Origin: Zygnema cylindricum
Taxonomy: Eukaryota; Streptophyta; Zygnematophyceae; Zygnematales; Zygnemataceae
Length of the DNA: 61,504 bases
Reading direction: 5' to 3'
NCBI GenBank assembly: GCA_037447655.1
Contig: JBBHKE010001775.1
Location: 1-61,504, forward strand
Under the pieces are notes generated by a model. It made no database searches, was not told the origin of the DNA, and saw nothing but the letters and a program-made list of their open reading frames with translations. Position 1 is the stretch's first letter. Each line of letters starts with the position of its first letter. Below, in pieces: positions 1 to 11,900 of this stretch. Made by a program: the position numbers and the translations under genes.

Positions 1-1259
1 TACATAATTATCTTTTTTTACAAATGTTTTTTTACACAGTTGTCGTTTTGTGAGACTATCTCTTTGTAATAGAACCGTGGTAAAGCTAATTAAACTAACC
101 TGTTTACGTGGAGAATTCTCAAATCTGATTTTGAATTAGCACTAACATGCTGCAAGCCATGTTTTCATCGGTGTTTTAATTGAAGTTCTTGGACTAAGCA
201 ATTGCCACGTCTTGAGTTGAATGGACTCCCAATTCGATATTGTAAGATGTCATGTTACATTTACCCACACTCTTTTCCCCACTCCGTTTCATTCTTACAT
301 ATCTATCACAGAAATATCACATACCAAATAATATGAGAAGAAAGGGAGAGGAAAATGGAAGGGGAGGGATGCAGGTTTGAGAAGGAGCATGAGACAGGAA
401 ATTAGATAACACTTATTTAGGCGGGGGGGGCAAGAGATTTAAACCTTTTCTTCTCCATATAATATTACTTTTCCCTTTTCCACTTCTCATTCGTCTTGAA
501 TAATTATTGGTTTATTACTGTGCTTTCCCTGTGCCATTTTCCATTTTCATTTCCCCCCCCCCCTTTTTTTTAAATTTCAGGAAAATGCAGGGTTTTACAA
601 ATTATAAACATATTTGAAATTAAAAAGAAATTCTCACCACTTGCAATTGCATCTGTTTACGAATTTACATGGAGAGTGACAGTATATTTCATTCACAGAA
701 GCACCGCAAGAAATCTGTTACATCCTCTAATAACCAATTTATTACCATCTATCATTTCATCAACAGGCAGATATACTTCCAAATCCATGATTTTCTCAAA
801 CCAAGTTAGGTGAAATGTAAACAAAAAATCTAGAGTAACATACATCATATTCAACCCAAAATAAACATACCTCATGACACAGACAAACCCATAATGGCAA
901 ATATCAAGTAAAGATTGCATTAATAATGTTCAAAGAGAACAATGTACAAAAGGCTATGAAATTGCTAAGACTAAGATATATAACAGTTAAATCTACAAAA
1001 TCTGATACATTTAGGAATTCCTCAAGTCTTGCAAATAGAACGTGCGTAGATCTCTAAATCTTTGTACAGTCACATTACACAGCTGTTGATACACAGAGGA
1101 GTTTCCAGTAGTGTTTTCAGGCTATTAGTACTCCTAGACCAAACACCCATTTTTGGGGCAAGCCTAGCATATGACTAGGCAACCAACTCCAGCTAGCAGA
1201 TCGGGAAAAGAATTTCAATTGGGCATATACATTCAGCTTGACGATCCACTTCTACACCA
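1..1259. other. AT-rich non-coding DNA, nothing recognised
   Basis: No open frame here resembles a known protein. The stretch has short homopolymer runs (G near 423, C/T near 555) and a small minus-strand open frame at 693-920 of no recognisable family. It could be the 3' UTR or downstream flank of the doubtful minus-strand exon cluster that follows. Confidence 0.4.
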
Positions 1260-2528
1260 CTAGAGAGGATTCACAAAACGAAGTTTTGAGTTGAGAACAG
1301 TATCCTTCTCTGTGCGTACTTTCCACACCCTGTATAATCCAAAAAGAACAACATAGAATAAATTAAAAAGCCAGCTACAAGAGAACACAAATGGAGCCAT
1401 AAAAAAGAACAGCTACATTACAGAGAATAGAAGAAATTAGGAAATATTTCGAACAAGAAAGGCCCGCCATCTTCAGAAATCAGAGCAGGTGAGTACGTTC
1501 GAAAGTTCTTGCAAGGACTTAAATTGTTCTGCCCTTGGAAATACGGACACAACAGAGTGTTGGCCTTGCAAAGATCATAAAAACATTAAAAAACGAAGAT
1601 TGAACAGAAAAATTAGAATTAGAAGAAAACAGCAAAAGCCTAACGAAACAACGAACATCTGGACACATACCTGGGTATACTTCGCGCTGAGAGGTGCAAA
1701 ACAGACGAAACGATAATGATTCACCATACGGGTGGTTACATTGCGACACAAATTTGAATGACGATATTGCTACCTGTAACATGGGAAAGAACTTCTGGTT
1801 ATAAGGCATTGAGCAAACAAACAGATAACACTGGTTATCTAGGTCAGCGAAGATATGCACAGTTCAAACCTCTAACAAACACTGACAAAATTCACTCTAA
1901 CGAACCACAACTCTCCTGTTATCAGATGCCAGCAGAAAAAAAACCGATGGTCTGAAACATGTTGTCATCCTCCGACACAGGAACAGCACATAAAAGCTGA
2001 AGCTGCTGTAAAGACGACATCTGTCTATGAAGGTTAACTAAGAAGGAAGAGGTAATATCCTCAACCTTCACTCTTCCTTCAAATTTAACATCTACGAAAA
2101 CAAAAGTAAATCACCAACTTCTTAATCAAAAGCTTTACATCGCATGGTTTGCCTGGAAACCAGTCTGAAAAGAGAACCTTTAGAGACTTCCCAGTCAAAA
2201 GATCACCTAAATTATGGCTCCGCGATCGGTCTATTATCCGGAAAAGGCCCATGCAGACACAGCTCAACACCAATACCATAGACAGCAACAGGGATCTCAG
2301 CATAAAGGACAACAGACCAGACATCATCAGCTCAGACATCCAAGGAAGAGCCGCATCAGCTCTCAAGCCTGGCAAGGCGAAAGCTCTCGGTTGGCCAACT
2401 GCGAATGTTTTGAGAAACAAGCCATTGCATTTCTCATCATAGCTGACAATGCTAAACGCTAAACCAAAATGAGTGGTTGTGGTCTTCAACATCCTCCATG
2501 CAGGGGGACCTTCACATGCACTTAATTA
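1260..2528 (-). other. possible minus-strand gene fragment, unidentified
   Basis: Three stretches look exon-like on the minus strand, but I recognise no protein family. (1) 2091 down to about 1932 follows a T-rich tract ending TTTCGTAG and reads an ordinary mixed peptide (VKFEGRVKVEDITSS...). (2) 1773-1671 lies between TTACAG and a strong donor GTATGT and reads VAISSFKFVSQCNHPYGE. (3) 1329 to about 1260 follows TATACAG and is open to a stop. Upstream, 2528-2085 is open for about 145 codons with a hydrophobic stretch. The splice phases can be made to agree, but only by choosing among alternatives. It may be a real small gene or chance; transcript evidence would decide. Confidence 0.22.
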
Positions 2529-3920
2529 CACTAATAGCCACCAAGCCTAACAAGAGACAATCATGTAAAGGTCAACACCGGATGCAGCCAGGAAAAAATA
2601 AAAATAAACATCATCATAAAATCAGCTAGCCTGATGAATTCACCATTTAGAATCCTACGGCGTACCTTTCAAAATTCAACATGCCAAAGCCACCAGGTCA
2701 TTAACCGGAGTTCACATTGCAGGTCCTCAGGCTCTAAGATGAGCTTTCCACATAGACTGTCGAATGTTTAGGAGGAGCATTGCAGAAAAAGAAAATGGCT
2801 GCAAGAAACACTTCCATCTCGCCATCTCGCAAGGACTGAAACAAATCATCAGATTATAGCCACCAGATGGTGGACTGAAGGAAAAGGCAAACGGCGCTCA
2901 TTTTCTTTAGCCCTACTGGAAAGGCGGCCCCTTCTCCCAAATATTTTGCTAATCCATAGAAACAAATAGTATACATTTCAACAGAAGTTACAAAGGTTTA
3001 TAGGTTCATGGTGGTGGGGATTTTGTCGAAGTGGGGATATGCTCGTACGGCCGAGATTTTAGAGCCTACTTACCGTACGTCCTCCCAAGTTCCAGATGGT
3101 CCGGAGCTTTCTCGGACGTTCGGCATAAACTTTCATAATTCCCTATTGGTCAGTTTGTAGGTTTGGCACAAGTTCTATGCGTGTTTTATTCAGGCATAAA
3201 ATTCACCATACGTAAAAGGTTATAAAGTGGGACGGCGCGAATTAGCTCAGTAATCTTTAAAGGCTCGGAAGAGATCAAGACTTAGGTGCGGAATGCCAGT
3301 ACTGTACGGAACTCGTCATCCGGTAACGCTGCAGTAAAGTTCACCGTGAATTCCCATAAGCGTGAAGTGTTATATAGCGTGGGGCTTAATTCAGAATTAT
3401 TATGAGCACAATCCAATGGGCACCATGAGGCACGATATTTCTAGAAAATGCAAACAACGGACAGCATTTCATGAGTTCATAACTTCATATATGTTTGGAA
3501 CCCCCTGTTCATGTGCAGATGCACAAAGTTTTGTAACTCCCAAACGGGAAAATCGAGCCGAAAATAACAAACAGTTAAAATCTGAGTTGTAGGTGATACT
3601 AACCATTCAGACATTTTAAGAGTCAAACCATGTGAAATGTTAATCATTTGCTTGATCCCTGTTAAGAATCTTAGAAGACATTTATACCATCCCTCACGAA
3701 AGCAGTTTGTAGAATGTGGCAAATATTCAAGAACGACAAGAAATGCAACGTAAATGTTGGTACGACTGACCCATTCCAAATGAAAACCAGGCGACTATAA
3801 TTTTTATTCAAACCCTTATAAAAAATTATCCGCAACTGGCGCTGTATTACCTTTTCGTATGTACTAGCTTTAGATTTTGTTAAATGTAACTTGGTTTCCA
3901 AAAAGCGTCCTATTATACAA
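2529..3920. other. intergenic, nothing recognised
   Basis: No supported coding sequence. The part from about 3000 to 3370 looks less AT-rich than its surroundings and may be an old insertion, but no element could be named. The segment ends in the region downstream of the LarE-like gene. Confidence 0.35.
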
Positions 3921-4012
3921 AAGCTTCCTATGCTTCCTATGCTTCCTATGTTTCCTGCTTCCTGCCTCCTATGATTCTTGTGCTTCCTATACGTCCTTCT
4001 TATGCTTCCTAT
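3921..4012. repeat. imperfect 9-bp tandem repeat (GCTTCCTAT)
   Basis: About nine imperfect copies of GCTTCCTAT and shortened variants run in tandem. They lie about 80 bp downstream of the LarE-like stop codon, so probably in its 3' UTR or flank. Confidence 0.8.
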
Positions 4013-4093
4013 AAAACTTTTTTCTCCCAAAAAAGCGACAAACAATAAAACTGGTTTCCAGACAACAACAACAAGCGACAACACATGTTGCAA

Positions 4094-7000
4094 TCACTTG
4101 CTTAATGTCACTTCTGAACTATCGATCATCTTGAGACTCAAAGACCCACTTCTAAAAGGACGAATCAATTCAAGTTCAAGCTGTAAACTTCTGAAAACAC
4201 GTTGCAAAACTTCTTCCTGCTTTTTTGCATCCATGACCTTTTCTTCCTGAATCTCCAAAACAGCCCTTCTCTCTGCGAGAATCCGGACCCTCATATTCTC
4301 TGTTGGGCCCACATTTAGAAGATCCCTTACCTGCAAATATTGAACAGATCATAAGACAATCGTACATATTAGCCTTAACATGCCATGAAATCCAACAATC
4401 ACAAAATCCTTAACCAACCCAAAACATTGCCACTTTGGCTTTTTATTTATGATAAATTACACGTCTTCAACCAAGTCATATCTGTTACTACAAAATAGTG
4501 TGAAGTGGACCTAGTCTAGAATTATTTTACCGATATCAGTGTGGGTTGGCAATGGCATTGCAATTTTAAACTTCACCACTCACAGCTATTTGTGTGGTCC
4601 ACGTTAGCTGAACTCTACTAAACAATTATACCAGGAAATTCTTGTTTAGCATAAAACACAACAAAGGAGAGAATCCACTCCAAGAGAATTGCGTGAATAA
4701 TAGTGTGGATAAGCAAAGTCAAATCAATTCAAACTCGCCAACCCACACTAACAGTGGAAAGCAACGCAGTTAACTCAACGCACACTAATAGTGGCAAGCA
4801 GTGCTGTTAACGAAACTCACACTATTAGTTGTAAGCAGTGCTGTTAACTCTTAATATAATAAGCAGTGTTATTAACGAAACTCACACTAATAGTGTAAAG
4901 AATGGTGTACTGACCCTTTTCTCAGCAGTTCCGACAATTGCCAAAGTTTCAGCTGTTGCAGAAACTCCGTAATCCAATCGGCTTCTTAGACACGGAGCCG
5001 CTGCGAGATTCCAATTGGGCAAACCTACATGACGAGCCACAGCCTGAAAAAAAAAGCAGAACAAAAGGAAAAAAAATAAAAAACAGAAAAGTGGGAGGAA
5101 AATCCAGAGCAGGGAAAAAAAATAAATAAAAAACAGAAAAGACTAGAGCAGAGGAAGTTATCCCACAACACCGGAACCATTTCAATCTCATGTGTCAAAA
5201 CAGACTTCATCAACAAAACAGAAATCCAAATACCACAAAAAATATAGAAAAAAGCAAATACAACAAAAAACCTGAGGCATGCACCAATCTGAGGCCAGAA
5301 CCACTTCACTTTTCTGCATTATAAAGCCGTTCACATGCAAAAAACAAAAAACACCTAAAAAAAAGAAAAAGTAAAAAAAAAGAAAAAGTAAAAACGAGAA
5401 AACGCTGAGGCAAGAAACAGGCCAATGGCTTGTAAGGATTTTTGGAAATTATAAACTCTTACTCGCACTGCAGCTTTTGGAAGGGTCGCAAGTGGACTCG
5501 CTACTTGAAAATTTAAAGCCGCCAAAAGACCGAGACGTGACGGATCTCTCAGATCGTCCGCATTGGTGCCATTAAAAAGCACCAAATCTACACACACCAC
5601 TTGGCAGTCTCTCAGTCACCTGTTCCCCGCCACTTGGCAGTCACTCAGGTGCCTATTCTTGTCCCTACTTTGTCCCCATATTCTGGTAACTTGATTCCAT
5701 TATTAACATCATGCAAATTTTAATTAAGAATGAGAAAATGACACCAGGTTTTACATCTTTTATTCGAATGCTGCTGAGTAATATGCATAGCTAAACTCGC
5801 ATTTCACTAGGTGGAATCTGAGTCAAAAGAGAGTAATATGTCTTCAATTTCAGCAATTTAGGACTATGATAAAGTCACTTAACTCTACTACACCGTTCAC
5901 CGTTACTATAGTTGAAGAACCGATAGTAATGATAGTATGGATAAAGATAAAATCTGAATTAACAGCGAATAACTGTCATTTTCTGCACTTTAGAAGCATG
6001 AAATTTTTTTTTCTCCACATTTTTCTCCGTCTTAGCCCCATGACTCTGTTGTATTCCTCACCATAATTAGAGTAGAGAGACTGAAGTATGGAAATGATTA
6101 GGAGAGTACCTGAAGAGTCATTTGTGTGTTCTAATGTTTTTTTTGCTACAGATTGAAGAGTTGAATATAGAGTTGATTTGCAATAAAAGCAACTTTGTCC
6201 CTCGTTGGCAACATACTCTTCCACTTCACCCTCTGTTGTTTCCACCTGTGTATAAGAAATAAAACCCAAAAATAAGCCATGTTTCACATCAAAACAGGAG
6301 ATAAAACCATTTTTTTTTAAATTATTTTCCCCCGTGGTGTTTGAGATCCATACTAAAACACAGGCAATTCACGGTTAAACAGTTAAACTAGTTCATATTC
6401 TGATGACTTGACAGTCAAAAGTCAAAGTTTCTGAAGATGAAGAGCAAAATGATGTGTATTTGTAAGGAAGTGATGTAAAAATAAGAAGCCAAAACGATGA
6501 ATGTTTGTTAGGAAGTGGAAAATGAAAAAACTGCAGGAATGGAAAATAAGAAGAATCTTAATTAACTGGTCACAGGAGAAATCCTACTTCCAAAAGGCGA
6601 ACACCAATAGAAGACGCGACAATACGAGCTGTTTCCAGTTGAACCAATGGGAGGGCAGCACTTATTCCGATGCAAGCAAATGTGGCGCCATTATGAGGAA
6701 ATGCCTTATGCACCTGATAAATGTAGAAAAAAAGGCATAAAATGACAAAAAAAAAAAAAAAAGACAATAAAAAGGGAGGGGGAGGATGGGAGAGAGAGAG
6801 AGGGAGGGGCGGGGGAGAGAAGAGGGAAAGGGAGACGAAGAGGGAGAGGGAGTTGGAGGGGGAGACTTCAGTTACACCTCCATGAAGAGTCAAAGGGAAA
6901 GAGACAGAGAAGCTTTGAGACATTAGAAGAAAAAGTGCATCTGAATCCAGAGTTCGAACAAAATTAACCATTTTTGCCAGAAAAAAAATTATACGTCAAT

Positions 7001-8627
7001 GATACCAAAAACCTCACAATATTCTCCCATATCAGATGCCAAATCCTTTAAAAACATGAGAATACAAAATGAAAGATGACAGACGAAGCCTAAAGGGAAG
7101 GGTACTTACTAAATAAGCCACTAAGGAGGAGTCCACTCCCCCAGAAAATGCAATTATGTTGATTCCACCCGATGTCCCTAATGCTTGTGTCTCCTACAAG
7201 ACCAAAAAATGCTAAAAGTTTGCTTAAAATTGTTGACATTTTAGCCTTGCCAAAGTGCCCCTATAAAATTCCTTGCATAGTACCATATAATTGTATGGCT
7301 AAGAAGCAAATTATTACCATAATTTATGCTGCTCACGACAATGTCGCAAAACGCAAACCTTAAAATTTCCAAAATTCCAACTTTGAACATAAAAACTAGA
7401 AAACTAGAATTACTTTGAAATGTTACACTATAAACTTCAAAGTTTCAACAGTAAAATCCTGATATGCTTAACATTAGAATTTGAAGCAAAAAAAAAGACA
7501 ATATGAGATTCGAACTTTAAACATCAAATTTAACCTTCAACTTCCAAACTTTCATCCGTGGAAGTTAGCACCAGATTTCAAGCTTTAGTCATGATATTGA
7601 AGGTGAAATTGATCCTTACTGCTTTAATTTTACTACGTAAGTCTTGATGTTTAACATTCCAACCGCTGAAAATCAGCACTATAAGAGGTGACAATTGGGA
7701 TTTGAAATTGGTTATTTTTTAACATCAGTGTTTAAATTCTGAAATTTAAACAGAGCTAGAAAAGTTTTGGACATGAAAAAAATAAAATCAGAAACTTCAA
7801 ATGTTGATGTCCAACATAAAAGTGTATAGGGCCAGAAAATGCTTGAACTGACAATCGTGGAGGAGAAATAGACTGCAAAGACTTATGGCTGGAAGACGTG
7901 TGGATCACTGTTTCACTACAGTGTGCCTAATTTAAGAATGCCAATGTGTAGAAAAATAAGCCCTGATTATCATAACGGCATTTACATTAATCCTTAGCAA
8001 AAGATGATCCTGTAGAAGCTATCCCCACCCCCCACCTTTTTTTATTTAAGTTTTACTTAGCACGTAGTTCCTTAAAAAAATAATAAAAAAAGGAATAAAG
8101 CAACAAACCTAAAAAATGCTTTCTAAAAAGATGGTCACGTTTGCCCTAAGTATAGCAGCATTTCAGCTTATACTCACATAAATCAGCTTTGCCAGCAATT
8201 CCTCACATTCACTGCTGTTCCCAGGAATGCTTTCGGTAACTGTTTGGCTATCTCTAAAAGCAACTTTCCAGCCGTCAACCATGGCTTCCCTGCTTGGCAA
8301 TTTCACAACCTCTCCAGAAACTAATTCACTCAACAATCCTCTTGGCAAAAAGTCATCTAGACTTTGAATCCTTATTGTCCGCCTTCCTTGATCAAAATTT
8401 CCCGAAAATAATCCAGTTTTCGGAAAAGAGTTACCATTTCTATCCAGGAGAGAACAGGAAGACAAAAAGGAGGTGGAAGAGCAGCTTAGAGACGTAGAGA
8501 AAGATTGCAATGGATGCTGAAATGAGGAGTAGAGCGATGATTCAGAAATCATGGTTCCCGAAGAGAGTTGGTTTCCTAAAAAAATCGGATGTAACGAAAA
8601 AGGCAGGGAAGATGATATAGACGCCAT
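4094..8627 (-). CDS. larE: LarE-like PP-loop ATP pyrophosphatase / sulfurtransferase-type protein, plastid-targeted candidate
   Basis: Seven exons (minus): 8627-8178, 7193-7110, 6713-6588, 6245-6110, 5608-5463, 5043-4915, 4330-4094. All splice phases agree and give 435 aa. Residues 1-60 are Ser-rich and transit-peptide-like (MASISSSLPF). The PP-loop SGGVDSS is at 167-173. Then follow the LarE-family blocks: a CFYCK motif (C239, C242), GTNADDLRD, and APCLRSR (C332), ending in FRSGSLS near the C-terminus. In the family the PP-loop adenylates a substrate before sulfur transfer. Bacterial LarE makes the nickel-pincer cofactor; some LarE proteins use three Cys to bind a 4Fe-4S cluster, and this protein has Cys at all three places. 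The plant substrate is not known to me. The exon 5 acceptor is the least certain junction. Start chosen at MASIS because it begins a typical transit peptide; an upstream in-frame extension lacks an ATG. The gene is divergent from the branching enzyme gene. Confidence 0.92.
4740..4900. repeat. tandem repeat of about 40 bp in LarE-like intron 6
   Basis: Three to four imperfect copies of a unit containing 'actcacactaatagt' and 'aagcagtgctgttaac' stand in tandem in the last intron. Each unit carries the palindromic CACTA/TAGTG motif that recurs in other introns of the window. Confidence 0.75.
6745..6860 (-). repeat. polypyrimidine (CT-rich) tract upstream of LarE-like exon 3
   Basis: On the coding (minus) strand this is a C/T run of about 100 nt, ending about 30 nt before the CAG acceptor of exon 3 (6714). 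It is one of several long pyrimidine tracts placed near acceptors in this window. Confidence 0.7.
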
Positions 8628-8923
8628 GGCGCCTGTGAATAAAGAAATAGAAGAATCGGCAGCTATCACATGGTCTAATTCTCACCTATCAGAATATCTC
8701 ACTTGAGGCTATTTTGCTCTAATTCTGTAACAAAGTTTGAATGGTCGTGTTGGATTTTGCAAAAAATGAAACAGAAACTTTCAGACTCAAGTATCGTTTC
8801 CCTTTCTCATCTTGAAAGTCTTCTACTGTTACTTTGGTATCAGAAGTCAAAGACAAAGTCAAAAGTAAACTGTCTAATTCCAAGTGTAGGATGACTGTTT
8901 CTCACGGTAAGGTTTAGGATTCT
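8628..8923. promoter_or_regulatory. shared intergenic promoter region between divergent genes
   Basis: The two start codons are only 296 bp apart and point away from each other, so both promoters and 5' UTRs must lie here or overlap. The word TCTAATTC occurs several times (near 8674, 8720 and 8872). On the minus strand a minimal ATG-TGA start-stop sits about 45 nt upstream of the LarE-like ATG, a possible upstream ORF. No clear TATA box was assigned. Confidence 0.6.
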
Positions 8924-11900
8924 ATGGCAATTCACTTGTCTTCTCCTTTAGCCTTCCTGCAGCCATGGTGTTCTGTTGGAGGAAAGGAGAGGAAAGGACT
9001 GCAGAAGGCTTATTTGCCGGGAAGGTTCAAGCAGGCGCCATGGATGGGAGGGAAGCCTTTTACAGCGTCTCCTCCTGCTCTTCTCATTCGGGCGAATCGC
9101 AAAGCGAGTATGGTGGAAGACGGGGAAGGGGGTAGGGGGAAGGAGAAGGAAACGGCTAGGGCTGAGAGAAAAGATTCAGGTGTTGCGTATGGCGATGGGA
9201 AATCAAAGACAAGTGAGGCTGTTGACCCCGTGGGCATTCTCAAAGATTATCCGATTGCAAAGCCATTTGCGAGAAAATTGAGAGAAAGGTAAGTTTGAAT
9301 GGGGCCAAAGGAAGCAGAGATGCCATAACAGAGGCCAATTTGTCGCAATGGTTGAATAGTAATTTTAATAATTGATTTTTTTTGACATATTGTAAAAACT
9401 TGGCCAAGTATTGCTGAGGAAATGGCAAGTTCCGGGAAACTCTTCGCACATTTCGAAAGTTTTGGATGTTTTGATTTTATTTGAGAGTTGTGATACTCAT
9501 ACGACTTATATTTTTTTGTTTATTAGACTCGTATACATTGTCGTAATACGTGTTGCGAGTAACTAAAATTGTTCTTGAATCCTTTTTTCATTATTAGGCG
9601 TGATTGTTAGTATTATATTTATTATTATTATTATTAGATGTGTGGGATGCATGCATTCTTGATTGGGCTCAAATTTCAACCTATCAGCATCATCGTATTT
9701 CTGGCTGCGACACTTTCCAATTTGCTGAAGTTGTTAAAAAAGAAAAAAGACAAAAAGTCATCAAAGTGAATGATGTTTAATTTGGAATATTTGTTGTTTT
9801 ATGATAGTGTGAAAACTCACTATAACAAGGTTTCACCAGTCTCATATGTGAATAGATTCCTTAGATTGAATGCAAACCATATGTTTACGGCTAAATCTAC
9901 AGCAAGCAAAAAGTCACCAAATTGAATGACGTTTAATTGGATCATTTGCTTTTATATGATATTGTGAAAGCTTAATGTAACAAGCGTTCACCAATCCCAT
10001 TTGTGAATGGATTCCTAAGATCGAATGCAAACCACTCACATCAAAGTGAACAGACAACCTTTCGTTAGCGATTTCATTAAGTGTGTAATTTTTTTTCGGA
10101 AGAAGCAATTTTTTTTTTTCAGGTGGAAGAAGCTGAAGGATTTGAAGCAACAAATTGAAGAGGAAGATGAGAGTCTTCTTGAATTTGCCACTGCGTATGC
10201 TTTTTGACTCAGACCCTTGTTGTGAACAAAATGTGACAATTTTTTTCTTTTTTAAAGTTTAGAGTCCAGAGTAAGTTTGCATATACAGTAAGTGATATTT
10301 AAGCTTGAAAAAGGAAGAGTTCATAGTGAAAATTAGAGTCTAAGGAGTGTAACTGAAACTTGCATCTCAGAAATTCTTTGGATGTCAAAGTATGTAGTCA
10401 ATTTTATGCTTCTTTGCCTCCTGAGGTATTAACACGTGGCACCATTCTGTTCATCCTGTTAAAGTCAATGGTACTAAATTCGGTTATGCCCTTATTTTTT
10501 AATTCAAAACCATAAGATAATGTCAATATACCAATTAAAGGTGTGACAGGCCATGTCACTCAACCCTAGTTAGTAGTGTTGGTTCCAATTGTTTTAATTA
10601 TTCAATACATAATAATGTTAATATAATAATACAAAGATAATATAAACATACATACAAGTTTACATAATTATTTCGTTCTGGTTGTCAATGCAACATATAT
10701 TATGTATATAAATACAGTGCAATAATAACATAATGTTACATACAAACGTACATACATACAAAGTATCATAATATAATGTTACATACATGCATAGTTACAT
10801 GATTATTTTACTATAAAAACTTTGTACTTTCAACATTTGCTGATGTGTTGCCTAGTGGCCTCCAGACATACAATCCTTGGATTACATCGTCACCCATATC
10901 ATGGACTGGAATATTATGAGTGGGCTCCAGGTAAGTGGGAATAAATGTCTTTTCTTTTATTTGATTAGGATTTGAAAGTTATCACGGAGTGGAATATTTT
11001 GGGTTTGTTTTGGATGAGTGGGATTTGTGTTGGCGTACAAGTAGTAAATGCAAAAAGAAAAAAAAATAAGCTCAAAAGATATCACAGAATGGAATATCAT
11101 GAGTGGGCTCCGGGTGAGTGTTTTGTGTTGGAATTAATGTACTTTTAAATTGATTTAAGGGCCTTTTGACGGTCTTCTTTTTGGGTTTTTTAAGGGATTA
11201 GAATTTATTACGGACTCCAATGCTATCACTAAGTCTATTTTATAACTTTCTAGTCAAAATAAAAGAAGAAAATTACCGCAATGCATGTATTTATTTGCCC
11301 ATTGCTACCTGATCTATTCAACGGCGTTTCATCCAAAATAAAAGATGGGTGTTTTAAGCTACACGTGCGAATTAGTTTGCAAACGAAATGGTCTGAAAAC
11401 GCCTAACAAATGACATTAAGTTTGCTTGCATTGTAAATAAACTTGCCTAAAAAAGTCCACACTAATTACTGTAAGCCATTATGAATATAATCCACAATAA
11501 TTGCTGTAAACCGTTGTAATTCAACTTGCTTAATATTATCCACAGTAATTACAAGAAGTGACAGTCTCTCCATAACGCTCACTCTATAATACCGTGAGTC
11601 GTTTCATGAGGAAATTCTCTCAATGTCATGTTGCATGTTTTGTCAGAATTCCCCTTTTTCTTTTTCATAGTTTTCCTAATAATTGTTTTCCTTTCTTTCT
11701 CTCTTTTTTTCTCTCCCTCTCTCCCTCTCTCCCTCTTCCTCTCTCTCTCACCCTCCCTCTCTCTGTCTCTCTTTCCGCAGCTGCAAAATCTTGTGCCCTT
11801 GTCGGTGACTTCAATGGGTGGTCTCGAAAGTCAAATGTGGCAAAAGATAATTATTTAGGAAAAGACGGGTACGGCGTTTTTCGGATTTTTGTGGAAGACG

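Noticed and set aside
2335-2442. Plus-strand peptide KAKALGWPTANV resembling the riboflavin kinase signature
   Set aside because: Only this short word matches; the following GVY-type block is absent and a stop follows quickly. Treated as chance.
3236-3360. tRNA-like GAATTAGCTCAG followed by GTTCACCGTGAATTCCC
   Set aside because: No acceptor or anticodon stems can be formed and the spacing is wrong for a tRNA gene.
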